The notes: generated from the sequence alone by a model not told the origin. A stretch of 18,035 bases of DNA from JAGLSB01 sp023135955 (GCA_030673645.1 DAOVIO010000076.1:1-18035), one strand, 5' to 3'. Counted from the first letter of the stretch, positions 1 to 7,896 are shown. Numbers and translations are program-made.

Positions 1-1
1 A

Positions 2-979
2 ATACTAGTTGTTTCATTTCTTTTGTCTTCATTGCTTTACGGACAGCCTATTGACCAAAAAATCGAGATGATAAAAAATTTCCATAAGATGTTTTCGGAA
101 TTACAGCCAACAGCTTATGAAACAGATATTATCGATCCTGAGACAGCAGTTTTTGCACCTCTTTCAAGCGAGATAAAAAGTGAAACATACACCCCTTTCT
201 TTGAAAATACCAGTCAGATGTTTACACTTGATGAACTTAGTTCATACTATACTATAATTGATAATAAAGAACTTCCGATTAATAACGTACAGCTCATCTA
301 TAACTACAATAACTTGCCTGGATTTATAAACCTTAACTTATGGTTTGAAATTGATAAAGTGGAGGATATGAAAGGAAAAAACCTTTTACTTTCACAGAAA
401 ATTATAGACAAGTATCGAGAGTTGGGAATCATTGACGATGATTTTGGATTTATTATTCCCGGAGAAGCATCTGAAAAAATAGAGCTTAACCGTGAATTGG
501 AATGGCAGGAGAAGTTCAATATTAATGGAACAATACATATCGAATACCCTAAAGTATATTCGATGGCAGTTTTTACAGAAGAAGAAAGATTAAAAAAGAA
601 GATGGTTGATGAGATCGAATTTCAGTTGGTTCAAATAAAAGACAACATGGTCACTTATTTGGTAAAAGGTGACAGAAGAAAGATAGAAAATATTAAAGTT
701 GTTTTACTGAACAAAGACAATAAACCCTTCTTATCCAGCTCGTCAATGGGTATTGATGCTGATGAATATGATATTGAGACAAATACGGTAAAGCAATTAA
801 GCGATGAAGAGATAAAAGAATCTGTAGAGAACTTCAATTATTCAGACTTTAATATTCATCAGGTAAAAAGAGTACATATTGAAGGAAGCGTAGCAAAAGT
901 TATTTTCCTAAGAATAAAAGAAACAGCTCCTCTTACTCACGATTTTTCAATCACAATGGAATATTATCAGGATTTCTAA
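2..979 (+). CDS. Secreted protein of unknown function (5' end outside window)
   Basis: The reading frame is open from the first bases of the window. The residues before QPIDQK (ILVVSFLLSSLLYG) form the hydrophobic core of a signal peptide with a plausible cleavage after the Gly or Gln, so the true start lies upstream and the in-frame TTG at 23 is not a credible start. The visible part is about 325 residues and ends at a TAA followed by a 115-bp gap before rubredoxin. I do not recognise the family. The mature part is rich in Asp, Glu and Lys with alternating hydrophobic residues, suggesting a mostly beta periplasmic or surface protein. No lipobox Cys, membrane helix or catalytic motif is visible. 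It is certainly coding; the function is unknown. Confidence 0.85.
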   Translation: MLVVSFLLSSLLYGQPIDQKIEMIKNFHKMFSELQPTAYETDIIDPETAVFAPLSSEIKSETYTPFFENTSQMFTLDELSSYYTIIDNKELPINNVQLIYNYNNLPGFINLNLWFEIDKVEDMKGKNLLLSQKIIDKYRELGIIDDDFGFIIPGEASEKIELNRELEWQEKFNINGTIHIEYPKVYSMAVFTEEERLKKKMVDEIEFQLVQIKDNMVTYLVKGDRRKIENIKVVLLNKDNKPFLSSSSMGIDADEYDIETNTVKQLSDEEIKESVENFNYSDFNIHQVKRVHIEGSVAKVIFLRIKETAPLTHDFSITMEYYQDF

Positions 980-1061
980 TTGATACAAAAGTATTCCTGT
1001 ACCACTCATCGTTAAAATTTAATTAATTAAATCTAAGATTAATAATAAGCTATTAAGGTTA

Positions 1062-1069
1062 TATCTTTG
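1062..1069 (+). promoter_or_regulatory. Candidate -7 promoter element for rubredoxin
   Basis: TATCTTTG matches the Bacteroidota -7 consensus TAnnTTTG exactly and sits 25 nt before the rubredoxin ATG, giving a short leader. No good TTTG -33 partner is visible at the usual spacing, so the call rests on the -7 box and its position. Confidence 0.45.
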
Positions 1070-1094
1070 ATGGTATTGCATTCAAAATAAAAAA

Positions 1095-1256
1095 ATGACA
1101 CAATATCAATGCAAAATATGCGGATACGTTTACGATCCGGTTGAGGGAGATCCTGACGGCGGAATATCTCCCGGAACATCATTTGAAAATATTCCAGATG
1201 ACTGGAAATGCCCTGTTTGTGGAGTAAGTAAAGAAGAAATGGTAGCTATCGATTAA
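1095..1256 (+). CDS. Rubredoxin
   Basis: A 53-residue protein, the usual length of a classical one-iron rubredoxin. It carries the two CxxCG iron-binding knuckles, Cys6/Cys9 (CKICGYVYDP) and Cys39/Cys42 (CPVCGV), plus the conserved stretch with Asp35-Asp36-Trp37 between them. These four cysteines bind a single Fe in the family, which acts as a cytoplasmic electron carrier, often to rubrerythrin or superoxide reductase in anaerobes. No partner oxidoreductase is adjacent. The ATG lies 25 nt after a TATCTTTG promoter box. Its TAA overlaps by 4 nt the TAA of the convergent dipeptidase gene, so the two share the palindrome TTAA. Identification is firm; the redox partner is unknown. Confidence 0.95.
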   Translation: MTQYQCKICGYVYDPVEGDPDGGISPGTSFENIPDDWKCPVCGVSKEEMVAID

Positions 1257-2719
1257 TCTTCTTCAGGAATTTTTTTAAGTACATCAAGCAGTAAATCCCA
1301 GAATTTCTGAGTTGTTGGTATATCTAGTCTCTCATCCGGACTATGAGCTCCTTTTATTGTTGGACCAAAGGAAATCATATCTAGTTCAGGGTATTTTTGC
1401 AGGAACAAGCCACATTCCAATCCGGCATGGATGGCCCTAACAATTGGTTGAACCTTAAAAAGATCCACATAAGCCTTCTCTGTTATTTTTACAATCTCAG
1501 AATTCGGGTTAGGCGCCCATCCCGGATATCCATCTGTATGTTTCACTTTCATTTCACTTAGTTTGAATACTGAAGAAACTCTGTTAGCAATATCTATTTT
1601 TGATGAATCGATTGAGCTTCTCTGACTTGTAGTAATTTTAACTTTATGATTTTCAATGAATTTCACCGAAGCAAGGTTAGTTGAAGTTTCTACAAGTCCT
1701 TCAAGGCTATCACTCCATTTTATCACTCCATGTGGACAGGCATATAGTGTGTTTAATAGTCGTTCTTGTGACTTCCTACTCAAAACAATTTCTTTTTTAT
1801 CAACTTTTTTTAGCTTGGTTTTAAGCTTAGGCTCGGTATAAGATAGCTCATCTTTAATAATTTGGGAGAATTCCTTAAAATAGGTTTCCATCTCCTTAAT
1901 TTTAGATTCAGGCACAGCAAAAACTGCACTGGCTTCTCTTGGAATAGCATTCCTAAGGTTACCTCCATTGAAAGATGAAAGACGTAATTTGAACTTTTTT
2001 GATCCGTTCCATAAAAACCGATTCAGAATTTTATTAGAATTCCCACCCGGACTTTTATGAATTTCATCTCCTGAATGTCCACCTTTCAATCCTGAAATTT
2101 CAATTTTATAGGCTAGATGACGATTTGGAAAAATTCTTGTCTTATATTTAAATTCAGCAATAGTATCTATTCCTCCGGCACAACCAATAAATAATTCTCC
2201 TTCGTCTTCAGAATCTAGATTCAGGAGAATTTTACCACTAAAGAAACCTTCTTCTAGTGCCATAGCACCTGTTAATCCGGTTTCCTCATCTACAGTAAAC
2301 AAACACTCTATTGATCCATGTTCAATCTTACTCGAGGAAAGAATGGCGAGCTGTGCAGCAATTCCAATCCCATCATCGGCTCCGAGAGTAGTTCCGATTG
2401 CCTTAACCCAGTTTTTCTCAACTTTAGGTGTAATTGGATCATTAGAAAAGTCATGAACAGTGTCAGAATTTTTTTCTCCAACCATATCCATATGACTTTG
2501 AAGGATAACAACTTTTTTCTTTTCAAATCCTTTTGTTGCAGTTTTGCTGATAAGTAAGTTACCCGCGGAATCTACTTTATATTCAAGTTTGTGCTTTTTG
2601 GCAAAGCTGATTAGAAAATTTCTTATTTTATCTTCTTCTTTAGAAGGTCGTGGTATATCAAGTATTTGTTCAAAATATTTCCAGACGATTTTTGGTTCTA
2701 AACTACTTAATTGAATCAT
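1253..2719 (-). CDS. pepD: Aminoacyl-histidine dipeptidase (Xaa-His dipeptidase, peptidase family M20C)
   Basis: A 488-residue cytoplasmic metallo-dipeptidase of the PepD type, normal for the family at about 480-490 residues. In order it shows QSHMDMVGE (His76 ligand, Asp78), GADDG (Asp115/116, the bridging Asp region), VDEETGLTGA (Glu145 catalytic base, Glu146 ligand), NLDSEDEGEL (Asp169), the lid segment GLKGGHSGDEIH, and near the C-terminus GLECGLF and GAHSPDER (His459, last zinc ligand). All metal-site residues are present, so it should be active. The family hydrolyses Xaa-His and other dipeptides for amino-acid recycling. No signal peptide is visible. It is transcribed alone, divergent from the dehydrogenase across a 331-bp gap and convergent with rubredoxin, with overlapping stop codons. 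Confidence 0.93.
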   Translation of the reverse strand: MIQLSSLEPKIVWKYFEQILDIPRPSKEEDKIRNFLISFAKKHKLEYKVDSAGNLLISKTATKGFEKKKVVILQSHMDMVGEKNSDTVHDFSNDPITPKVEKNWVKAIGTTLGADDGIGIAAQLAILSSSKIEHGSIECLFTVDEETGLTGAMALEEGFFSGKILLNLDSEDEGELFIGCAGGIDTIAEFKYKTRIFPNRHLAYKIEISGLKGGHSGDEIHKSPGGNSNKILNRFLWNGSKKFKLRLSSFNGGNLRNAIPREASAVFAVPESKIKEMETYFKEFSQIIKDELSYTEPKLKTKLKKVDKKEIVLSRKSQERLLNTLYACPHGVIKWSDSLEGLVETSTNLASVKFIENHKVKITTSQRSSIDSSKIDIANRVSSVFKLSEMKVKHTDGYPGWAPNPNSEIVKITEKAYVDLFKVQPIVRAIHAGLECGLFLQKYPELDMISFGPTIKGAHSPDERLDIPTTQKFWDLLLDVLKKIPEED

Positions 2720-3050
2720 TTATATGGTATTATAATATATGCGTATTTTGGATTACTTTCACAGTAACATTTTTTTTCTGAGATTTAGAAATTAGATTAA
2801 GCTCGAAATCTTTGTCAGTATTAATGTTTCTGAATACAAAACCTGCTAATAATTATATTATCTCAGAAAAAACTGAGATTAAAAGCAACACAAAAATACT
2901 CATTCACAACTAAAAAGCGGTATTAATAATGAGAAAGATGTTATATAAAATATAGTATTAATAACATATTATGTAATAAAGAGATTTTAATTATTTGTAC
3001 TATTTTTCGCAGAATTATTTTGAATAGAAAATCATAAATTACTGTTTGTT
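2720..3050. other. Divergent AT-rich intergenic region between pepD and the dehydrogenase gene
   Basis: 331 bp with no open frame of note. It must hold the start signals for both divergent genes. Visible structure: a 7-bp perfect hairpin, ATCTCAG (2860-2866) and CTGAGAT (2873-2879) around AAAAAA; the direct repeat GTATTAATAA at 2920-2929 and 2955-2964; and the inverted pair ATGTTAT (2938-2944) / ATAACAT (2961-2967). On the minus strand TATTTTTG (2898 to 2891) fits TAnnTTTG but is about 170 nt from the pepD start. No convincing -7 box is seen for the plus-strand gene. Confidence 0.5.
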
Positions 3051-4241
3051 ATGACAAAAAGAACAATTGTATCTCTACCTGGTGATGGAATTGGCCGTGT
3101 AGTACTTGAGGAAACTATAAGAGTATTAAATGCGGCAGGATTTGAAGCCGAATATATTGAGGCTGATATTGGGTGGGAATATTGGAAGAAAGAAGGAAAT
3201 CCTTTACCTGACAGGACAATTAAACTTCTCGAAAAACATAAGATTGGATTATTTGGTGCTATCACCTCTAAACCAAAAGATGCCGCTTTCGATGAGCTAT
3301 CCGAAGATTTAAAAGATAAAGGGCTAGTATATTCCAGTCCGATTGTTGGATTAAGACAGCATTTTAATTTGGATGTATGTATTCGACCCTGTGAGACCTA
3401 CACTGGTAATCCCTTGAATTTTATTCGAAGAGGGGCAGAAGAATCTATAGAAGAACCAAAAGTAGACGTAGTGATTTTCAGACAAAATACTGAAGGATTA
3501 TATGGTGGCGTTGAGTGGTCTGATCCACCAAATGATGTATACAATGCCTTTCTAACACACCCAAAATTTAAAACTAATTTCGGAGATACACCAAAAAAAG
3601 AACTATCGGTATCTACACGGATATTTACTAAGAAGGCTACCGGCAGAATATTAAGAGCTGCCTTTGATTATGCAAAGATGTATGGATATAAATCTGTTAC
3701 TGTATGTGAAAAGCCAAATGTAATAAGGGAAACATCAGGGATGATGTACAAAATGGCACAGCAAATTCAAAATGATGAATATCCTGATATAGAGCTTTGG
3801 AATACCAATATTGATGCCCAAATGATGTGGCTGACAAAGAATCCTGAGAACTATGGAGTTATTGTTGCCGGAAATATGTTTGGTGATATTGTTTCAGATG
3901 GTTTCGCCGGATTAATTGGTGGCCTTGGATTTGCTTGCAGTGCAAATCTGGGTGAAGAAGTATCAGTATTTGAGCCTACTCATGGTTCTGCTCCAAAATA
4001 TGCTGAATACGAAACTTCTATTGTTAATCCTATTGCAATGATTGCTTCGGCTTGTATGATGCTTGACCATATCGATGAAAAGGAAGTTTCAGAAAAAATT
4101 AAAAAAGCTATTGCCGATGTTGTAATTGAAGGGAAAACCAGAACCTACGACATGATGAAAATGACAGGCAGGGCAGATGTTGTTGAAAAAGGAGCAGCAT
4201 CAACCAGAGAAATGGCAGATGCAATAATCAATAAACTTTAA
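3051..4241 (+). CDS. icd: Isocitrate/isopropylmalate-family dehydrogenase, likely NADP-dependent isocitrate dehydrogenase
   Basis: A 396-residue member of the beta-decarboxylating dehydrogenase family, which oxidises isocitrate to 2-oxoglutarate and CO2 in the TCA cycle. It starts with the LPGDGIG cofactor-loop motif. Substrate arginines appear as Arg102 and Arg112 (GLRQHFNLDVCIRP) and Arg144, followed by NTEGLYGGVEW with Tyr151. Lys221 is in CEKPNVIRETSG. Mg-binding aspartates are Asp255, Asp279 and Asp283 (GNMFGDIVSDGFAG). The cofactor motif EPTHGSAPKYA places Lys316-Tyr317 where E. coli NADP-IDH has Lys344-Tyr345; NAD enzymes usually have Asp-Ile there. That argues for NADP and for isocitrate rather than isopropylmalate, with no leu genes nearby. 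An HD-superfamily gene starts 5 nt after its stop, so they are probably co-transcribed. Family is certain; the exact substrate is inferred. Confidence 0.85.
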   Translation: MTKRTIVSLPGDGIGRVVLEETIRVLNAAGFEAEYIEADIGWEYWKKEGNPLPDRTIKLLEKHKIGLFGAITSKPKDAAFDELSEDLKDKGLVYSSPIVGLRQHFNLDVCIRPCETYTGNPLNFIRRGAEESIEEPKVDVVIFRQNTEGLYGGVEWSDPPNDVYNAFLTHPKFKTNFGDTPKKELSVSTRIFTKKATGRILRAAFDYAKMYGYKSVTVCEKPNVIRETSGMMYKMAQQIQNDEYPDIELWNTNIDAQMMWLTKNPENYGVIVAGNMFGDIVSDGFAGLIGGLGFACSANLGEEVSVFEPTHGSAPKYAEYETSIVNPIAMIASACMMLDHIDEKEVSEKIKKAIADVVIEGKTRTYDMMKMTGRADVVEKGAASTREMADAIINKL

Positions 4242-4246
4242 ATGAT

Positions 4247-4792
4247 ATGACACAGGAAATCATAGATCTATGGCCTGAGATAGAATGGATTACAGATGAT
4301 GATCTTCGGGAAAAAGTAAGTAAGACATGGGAATTGGCTTTGAAAAGAAGTATTCTAACTACCAATGATCTTAATACCATTCCGTTTACCCTTCTTGTTC
4401 CAGATCTGAAGGTAAGCTTTATGTCGCACAAGCGATCTGTTGTGCACATTGCTCGCGATGCCGGAAATAAAATTATGGAGTTTTATGGTGATGATCTTCC
4501 AGTTGATATGAATGTATTACTTGCAGGAGCAATACTTGCTGATGTTGGGAAACTTCTTGAATATGAGATGAAAGATGGCAGGGCTGTCCAGGGGAATTAT
4601 GGAAAATATTTACGTCATCCTTTTTCAGGTGTTAGCCTTGCAGAGGAATGTGGAATACCACCTGAAGTTTGTCATATAATTGCTTCACATGCAGGTGAAG
4701 GTAATATGGTGAAGCGCACAACAGAGGCATATATAGTTCATCATGCTGATTTCATGACCTTTCTGCCTTTTAAAGAGAGGCTGAAACTTTGA
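4247..4792 (+). CDS. HD-superfamily protein with altered HD motif
   Basis: A 181-residue cytoplasmic protein. It shows the layout of an HD/HDIG phosphohydrolase: a His near the first helix (His61, SHKRSVVHIA), the core GAILADVGKLLEY, His124 (HPFSG), His148 (IIASHAGEG) and Asp168 in VHHADF. Canonical family members read HDxGK at the core. Here the codons GCT GAT give Ala98-Asp99, so one metal-coordinating His is replaced. The other ligand candidates remain. HD proteins typically cleave phosphomonoesters or phosphodiesters of nucleotides; the substrate here is unknown, and activity may be altered or lost. It starts 5 nt after the dehydrogenase stop, so an operon is likely, but a functional link to isocitrate metabolism is only inferred. 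No membrane segment or signal peptide is seen. Confidence 0.75.
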   Translation: MTQEIIDLWPEIEWITDDDLREKVSKTWELALKRSILTTNDLNTIPFTLLVPDLKVSFMSHKRSVVHIARDAGNKIMEFYGDDLPVDMNVLLAGAILADVGKLLEYEMKDGRAVQGNYGKYLRHPFSGVSLAEECGIPPEVCHIIASHAGEGNMVKRTTEAYIVHHADFMTFLPFKERLKL

Positions 4793-4898
4793 AGTGAAAA
4801 ATATTTTGGAATAGGCAAGAAATATTGCTGGTCTGTTTGTCCTTGGTTTTCGCCAAAAAAACCATTAATTTGCGCCTTTTATTTCAGAATAATCACAT

Positions 4899-6683
4899 AT
4901 GCTCAGCTTTGATCTGATTCTGGTTTTTATTATAATCCTGTTTATTCTGATATCATTATATTGGGGTGTTCTAGGTCCTTCTTTTACTTTTGTAATTGGT
5001 ATAAGCATATTAGGAATATTTGGAGTGCTTACTCCGCAGGAAATTCTGAGCGGATTTGCAAATGAGCAGATTGCAGTAGTATTAATGCTGTTACTTATCG
5101 GAGATATTATCCGACAAACCGCTCTGGTGGAAGTAATTTTTGACAGGATATTCAGGCATGCCAAATCCTATAATGGTTTCATGAACAGGATGGTTATACT
5201 GATTAGTGTTTTCTCCGCTTTCCTTAATAACACACCTCTTGTTGCAGTTATGATGCCTTATGTCAATAGCTGGTGTAAAAGGAAGAAGATTTCTCCTTCC
5301 AAGTTTTTGATGCCTCTTTCTTTTGCCGCAATTTTAGGTGGAACAGCTACGCTTATTGGAACTTCAACTAACCTGATTGTAAATGGATTAATTGAAGATC
5401 AGACTATTATTCCCGGACTTGAACCACTAAAAATATTTGATTTTACCGCTGTTGGTGCAACCATGGTTGTTATAGGATTTTTCTATATATGGTTCTTTGG
5501 GAATAAACTTTTACCCAATTATCCAGTGGAGAATAGCGAAAAGTTATCGAGTCAGAGAAGATATATTATTGAAGCCAAAGTGAGAACCGGATCCCATCTT
5601 AGCGGAAAAACCATTAAAGATACAGGATTTGTGGGTGAACAATCATTTACTCTTGTGGAAATTATACGGGCTGATGTAAAGGTAAAGAAATTTTCAGAGT
5701 TGTTTACTCTGGCAGAAGAGGATATACTTGTGTTTACAGGTGATACAGATGCAATTGCTGAAATGATTGAACGTAAATCGGGCTTGCAATTGCCGGAAGT
5801 AGGGATGATGTCAAAAAGGAAAAAAACCGAAGTCCTCGAGATAGTCATTAGTCAAAATTCTTCTTTAATAGGTAAAACTGTTAAGATGGCCAATTTCAGA
5901 AGTAAATATGATGCTGCGATAATTGCTGTACATAGAAACGGTGTGCTGCTGGAGGACAAGCTAAATACTATCATGCTTAGGGCAGGTGATGTTCTACTCT
6001 TGTTTGCAGGAGATGATTTTTTGAATAGATCAGAAAAGTCTATGGACTTTTATTTTATTACTAAAGTCAGGGGTTTTGTCAAAATGGAATGGTATAAACC
6101 GGTGGTTCTGTTTGGAGGCTTATTTCTTGCAATAATTCTTTCTGCATTTGGACTTATTAAGCTATTTACCGGACTCACAGTAGTTATTATCGCTTCTCTT
6201 GCTCTTAAGATAACCAGTCCGAAAGATCTATCAAGAAGCATCGACTATAATCTTGCAATTATTATCGTTTTGTCTTTAGCCCTGGGGATTGCTATGATTA
6301 AATCTGGGGCAGCTGACTTAATAGCGGAAACCATAATTTCTTTATTTATGCCTTATGGGACTATCGGTGTTTTATTCGGAATATACTTTATCACTACAAT
6401 TCTAGCTGCATATATTACTTCTAAAGCTTCCGCAGCCATAATTTTCCCTATTGCATTAACTATGTCGGCAAATCTGGGTTTGGATCCGATCCCATTTGTT
6501 TTAATAGTTGCATTTGCATCGGCAGCCAATTTTATGACGCCTATAGGATTTCAAACAAACCTGATGGTTTTTGGTCCGGGAAATTATAAATTTATCGACT
6601 TTTTGAAACTTGGAGGACCACTAACCATTCTCTATATGGTTGTTACCGTTCTTATGCTGTATCTAATCTACTTACAGCCCTAA
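4899..6683 (+). CDS. SLC13-family permease with two TrkA-C (RCK_C) domains
   Basis: A 594-residue polytopic inner-membrane transporter of the DASS/ArsB-NhaD type. The N-terminal half (about 1-205) has several hydrophobic helices with NNTP (110-113) and GTSTN (154-158), the signature hairpin of SLC13 proteins. A soluble insert holds two TrkA-C domains in tandem, about 221-292 (ending EDILVFTGD) and 309-385 (ending GDVLLLFAGDD). The C-terminal half (about 400-590) carries the second signature, TPIGFQTN (547-554). This TM/TrkA-C2/TM order is the standard SLC13-with-RCK_C build. Family members move dicarboxylates, sulfate or other anions with Na+; substrate cannot be read here. It follows the HD gene after 106 bp that contain a 7-bp hairpin (4844-4850/4858-4864) and only a weak promoter match (TTAATTTG, 4865-4872). 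Confidence 0.9.
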   Translation: MLSFDLILVFIIILFILISLYWGVLGPSFTFVIGISILGIFGVLTPQEILSGFANEQIAVVLMLLLIGDIIRQTALVEVIFDRIFRHAKSYNGFMNRMVILISVFSAFLNNTPLVAVMMPYVNSWCKRKKISPSKFLMPLSFAAILGGTATLIGTSTNLIVNGLIEDQTIIPGLEPLKIFDFTAVGATMVVIGFFYIWFFGNKLLPNYPVENSEKLSSQRRYIIEAKVRTGSHLSGKTIKDTGFVGEQSFTLVEIIRADVKVKKFSELFTLAEEDILVFTGDTDAIAEMIERKSGLQLPEVGMMSKRKKTEVLEIVISQNSSLIGKTVKMANFRSKYDAAIIAVHRNGVLLEDKLNTIMLRAGDVLLLFAGDDFLNRSEKSMDFYFITKVRGFVKMEWYKPVVLFGGLFLAIILSAFGLIKLFTGLTVVIIASLALKITSPKDLSRSIDYNLAIIIVLSLALGIAMIKSGAADLIAETIISLFMPYGTIGVLFGIYFITTILAAYITSKASAAIIFPIALTMSANLGLDPIPFVLIVAFASAANFMTPIGFQTNLMVFGPGNYKFIDFLKLGGPLTILYMVVTVLMLYLIYLQP

Positions 6684-6718
6684 TAAAAGCTAAAAGCCAA
6701 AAGCTAAATGCTAACAGC
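6684..6718 (+). repeat. Heptanucleotide tandem repeat, unit TAAAAGC x5
   Basis: Five head-to-tail 7-bp units start directly after the transporter stop: TAAAAGC, TAAAAGC, CAAAAGC, TAAATGC, TAACAGC. A degenerate sixth (TAAAACAGCC) follows. It fills most of the 55-bp gap between two convergent genes. Simple repeats like this arise and vary by slippage; no role is evident. Confidence 0.8.
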
Positions 6719-6738
6719 TAAAACAGCCAACAACACCT

Positions 6739-7701
6739 TCAAGAGCTACCATCATACTTAAAAAGCGGTTCTGTAGTCAAGCCCTTTTGCTTAATTTCTT
6801 CAACTTCATCTTTATTCAAAGGCTCAAAATCCACAGCAAGCTTCATTGCCATTTCAAACAAGTTCTCATCTCCAGGTGGGACCGCAGCAGTAATTGGATG
6901 AGATAGAGTAAACCTTAAAGCCAAATTGGCTTCATCTTTATCCATAATTGGCTCATACCAGGCTTTTGGAACAGTACGCTTAACTCCTTCTGCATATGGT
7001 TGTTTGGCCATTGCTTTCAGAGCTAGAATTCCCATTCCTTTTTCTTTTGCCTTCGCCATTACTTGTGGCCCGAAATTTCCTGCATACCATGTCGCAAAAT
7101 TAAAGGGAAACAGTATTGTGTCAAATTCAAATCTATCCATCATTTCCATTGCAGCTTCAACAGAATGTGCTGAAAACCCAATATTCCTTATTTTGCCTTC
7201 CTCTTTTGCTTCCAGAAAGGTCTCCATTGCCCCGCCTTTGCTGAATATGGTATCTACATCTTCAAGTTTTGTAACGGCATGAAACTGATAAATATCGAAA
7301 TGATCGGTACGTAGATTTTTTAATGACTGCTCTAACTCTTTTCTTGCACCTTCTTTTTTCCTTTCACCTGTTTTACAAGCAAGATAAATATCCTTTCTGT
7401 AAGGCTCAAGAGCAGGACCGAGTTTTATTTCAGCATCGCCATAAGATGGAGCTACGTCGAAATAATTGATTCCATAGTCTATTGCTTGCTTAACACGTAT
7501 ACTTGACTCTTCCGGACTTGCATCTTGTACGACAATTCCTCCGAATCCTATTGCTGATAATTTGATACCAGTCTTACCAAGTATTCTTTTTTCAATTTTT
7601 GAACTTCTGAATTCCCTTTCGATAGCTGATAGATCTGCTGGAAATATACTAATTAAGGGAACTGATAAGGCCGCTGATTTTACAAATTCACGTCTTTTCA
7701 T
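6739..7701 (-). CDS. Aldo/keto reductase with twin-arginine signal
   Basis: A 320-residue NAD(P)H-dependent aldo/keto reductase. The start chosen is the ATG giving MKRREFVKSAALSVPLIS, because this is a typical twin-arginine (Tat) leader with Arg-Arg followed by a hydrophobic stretch. The frame is open 54 nt further up, but that extension would bury the signal. The catalytic tetrad is complete: Asp82 and Tyr87 (FDVAPSYGDAE), Lys110 (LACKTGE) and His141 (YQFHAV). The cofactor-binding end is typical (ALRFTLSHP, AVPPG). There is no C-terminal ferredoxin-like cysteine cluster, so it belongs to the plain reductase subgroup. Tat export implies folding with cofactor in the cytoplasm and action in the periplasm. 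The substrate is unknown. It converges on the transporter gene. Confidence 0.9.
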   Translation of the reverse strand: MKRREFVKSAALSVPLISIFPADLSAIEREFRSSKIEKRILGKTGIKLSAIGFGGIVVQDASPEESSIRVKQAIDYGINYFDVAPSYGDAEIKLGPALEPYRKDIYLACKTGERKKEGARKELEQSLKNLRTDHFDIYQFHAVTKLEDVDTIFSKGGAMETFLEAKEEGKIRNIGFSAHSVEAAMEMMDRFEFDTILFPFNFATWYAGNFGPQVMAKAKEKGMGILALKAMAKQPYAEGVKRTVPKAWYEPIMDKDEANLALRFTLSHPITAAVPPGDENLFEMAMKLAVDFEPLNKDEVEEIKQKGLTTEPLFKYDGSS

Positions 7702-7776
7702 GTTATTGTTTTTATTGATAAAGACATATTGATTTAAAGCAATGACAAGATACAAAAGAAATGTGAATTATGCCTA

Positions 7777-7866
7777 ATGCCTGGTAGTAATGAGTTATTG
7801 GATGAATTAAATTTATGGACAGAAAATGTGAACGCACCAATTCCTAATATTGAAAATGTGAATTAG
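7777..7866 (+). pseudogene. Probable decayed C-terminal tail of a sulfatase
   Basis: A 29-codon open stretch ends at TAG (7864-7866) and reads ...NELLDELNLWTENVNAPIPN... This resembles the end of many Bacteroidota sulfatases: an L..EL..W helix followed by VNAPxP and a short polar tail. No catalytic C/S-x-P-x-R core or any other sulfatase region exists upstream, because that DNA is the 5' side of the oppositely oriented reductase gene. I therefore read it as the surviving 3' scrap of a deleted gene rather than a functional peptide. The match is to a remembered family pattern over about 22 residues; a chance open frame is possible. Confidence 0.4.
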
Positions 7867-7896
7867 AAAATGAAGTACAGGTTTACTCTACTCACA

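Noticed and set aside
23..25. TTG as the start of the first gene
   Set aside because: The frame is open to the window edge and the residues before it complete a signal peptide, so the real start lies upstream.
2308..2557. Open frames on both strands within pepD and similar antisense frames in other genes
   Set aside because: They overlap well-supported genes, and their products show no domain-like pattern.
2860..2879. Hairpin as an intrinsic terminator
   Set aside because: It lies upstream of both divergent genes and is not followed by a T-run on either strand.
4844..4864. TGGTTTT/AAAACCA hairpin before the transporter gene as a terminator
   Set aside because: The stem is AT-rich and short, and no T-run follows; its role is undecided.
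4865..4872. TTAATTTG as a promoter for the transporter gene
   Set aside because: It lacks the conserved A at the second position and has no properly spaced -33 partner; too weak to list.
7702..7755. 18-residue N-terminal extension of the aldo/keto reductase
   Set aside because: It would precede and hide a clear twin-arginine leader; the internal ATG is the better start.
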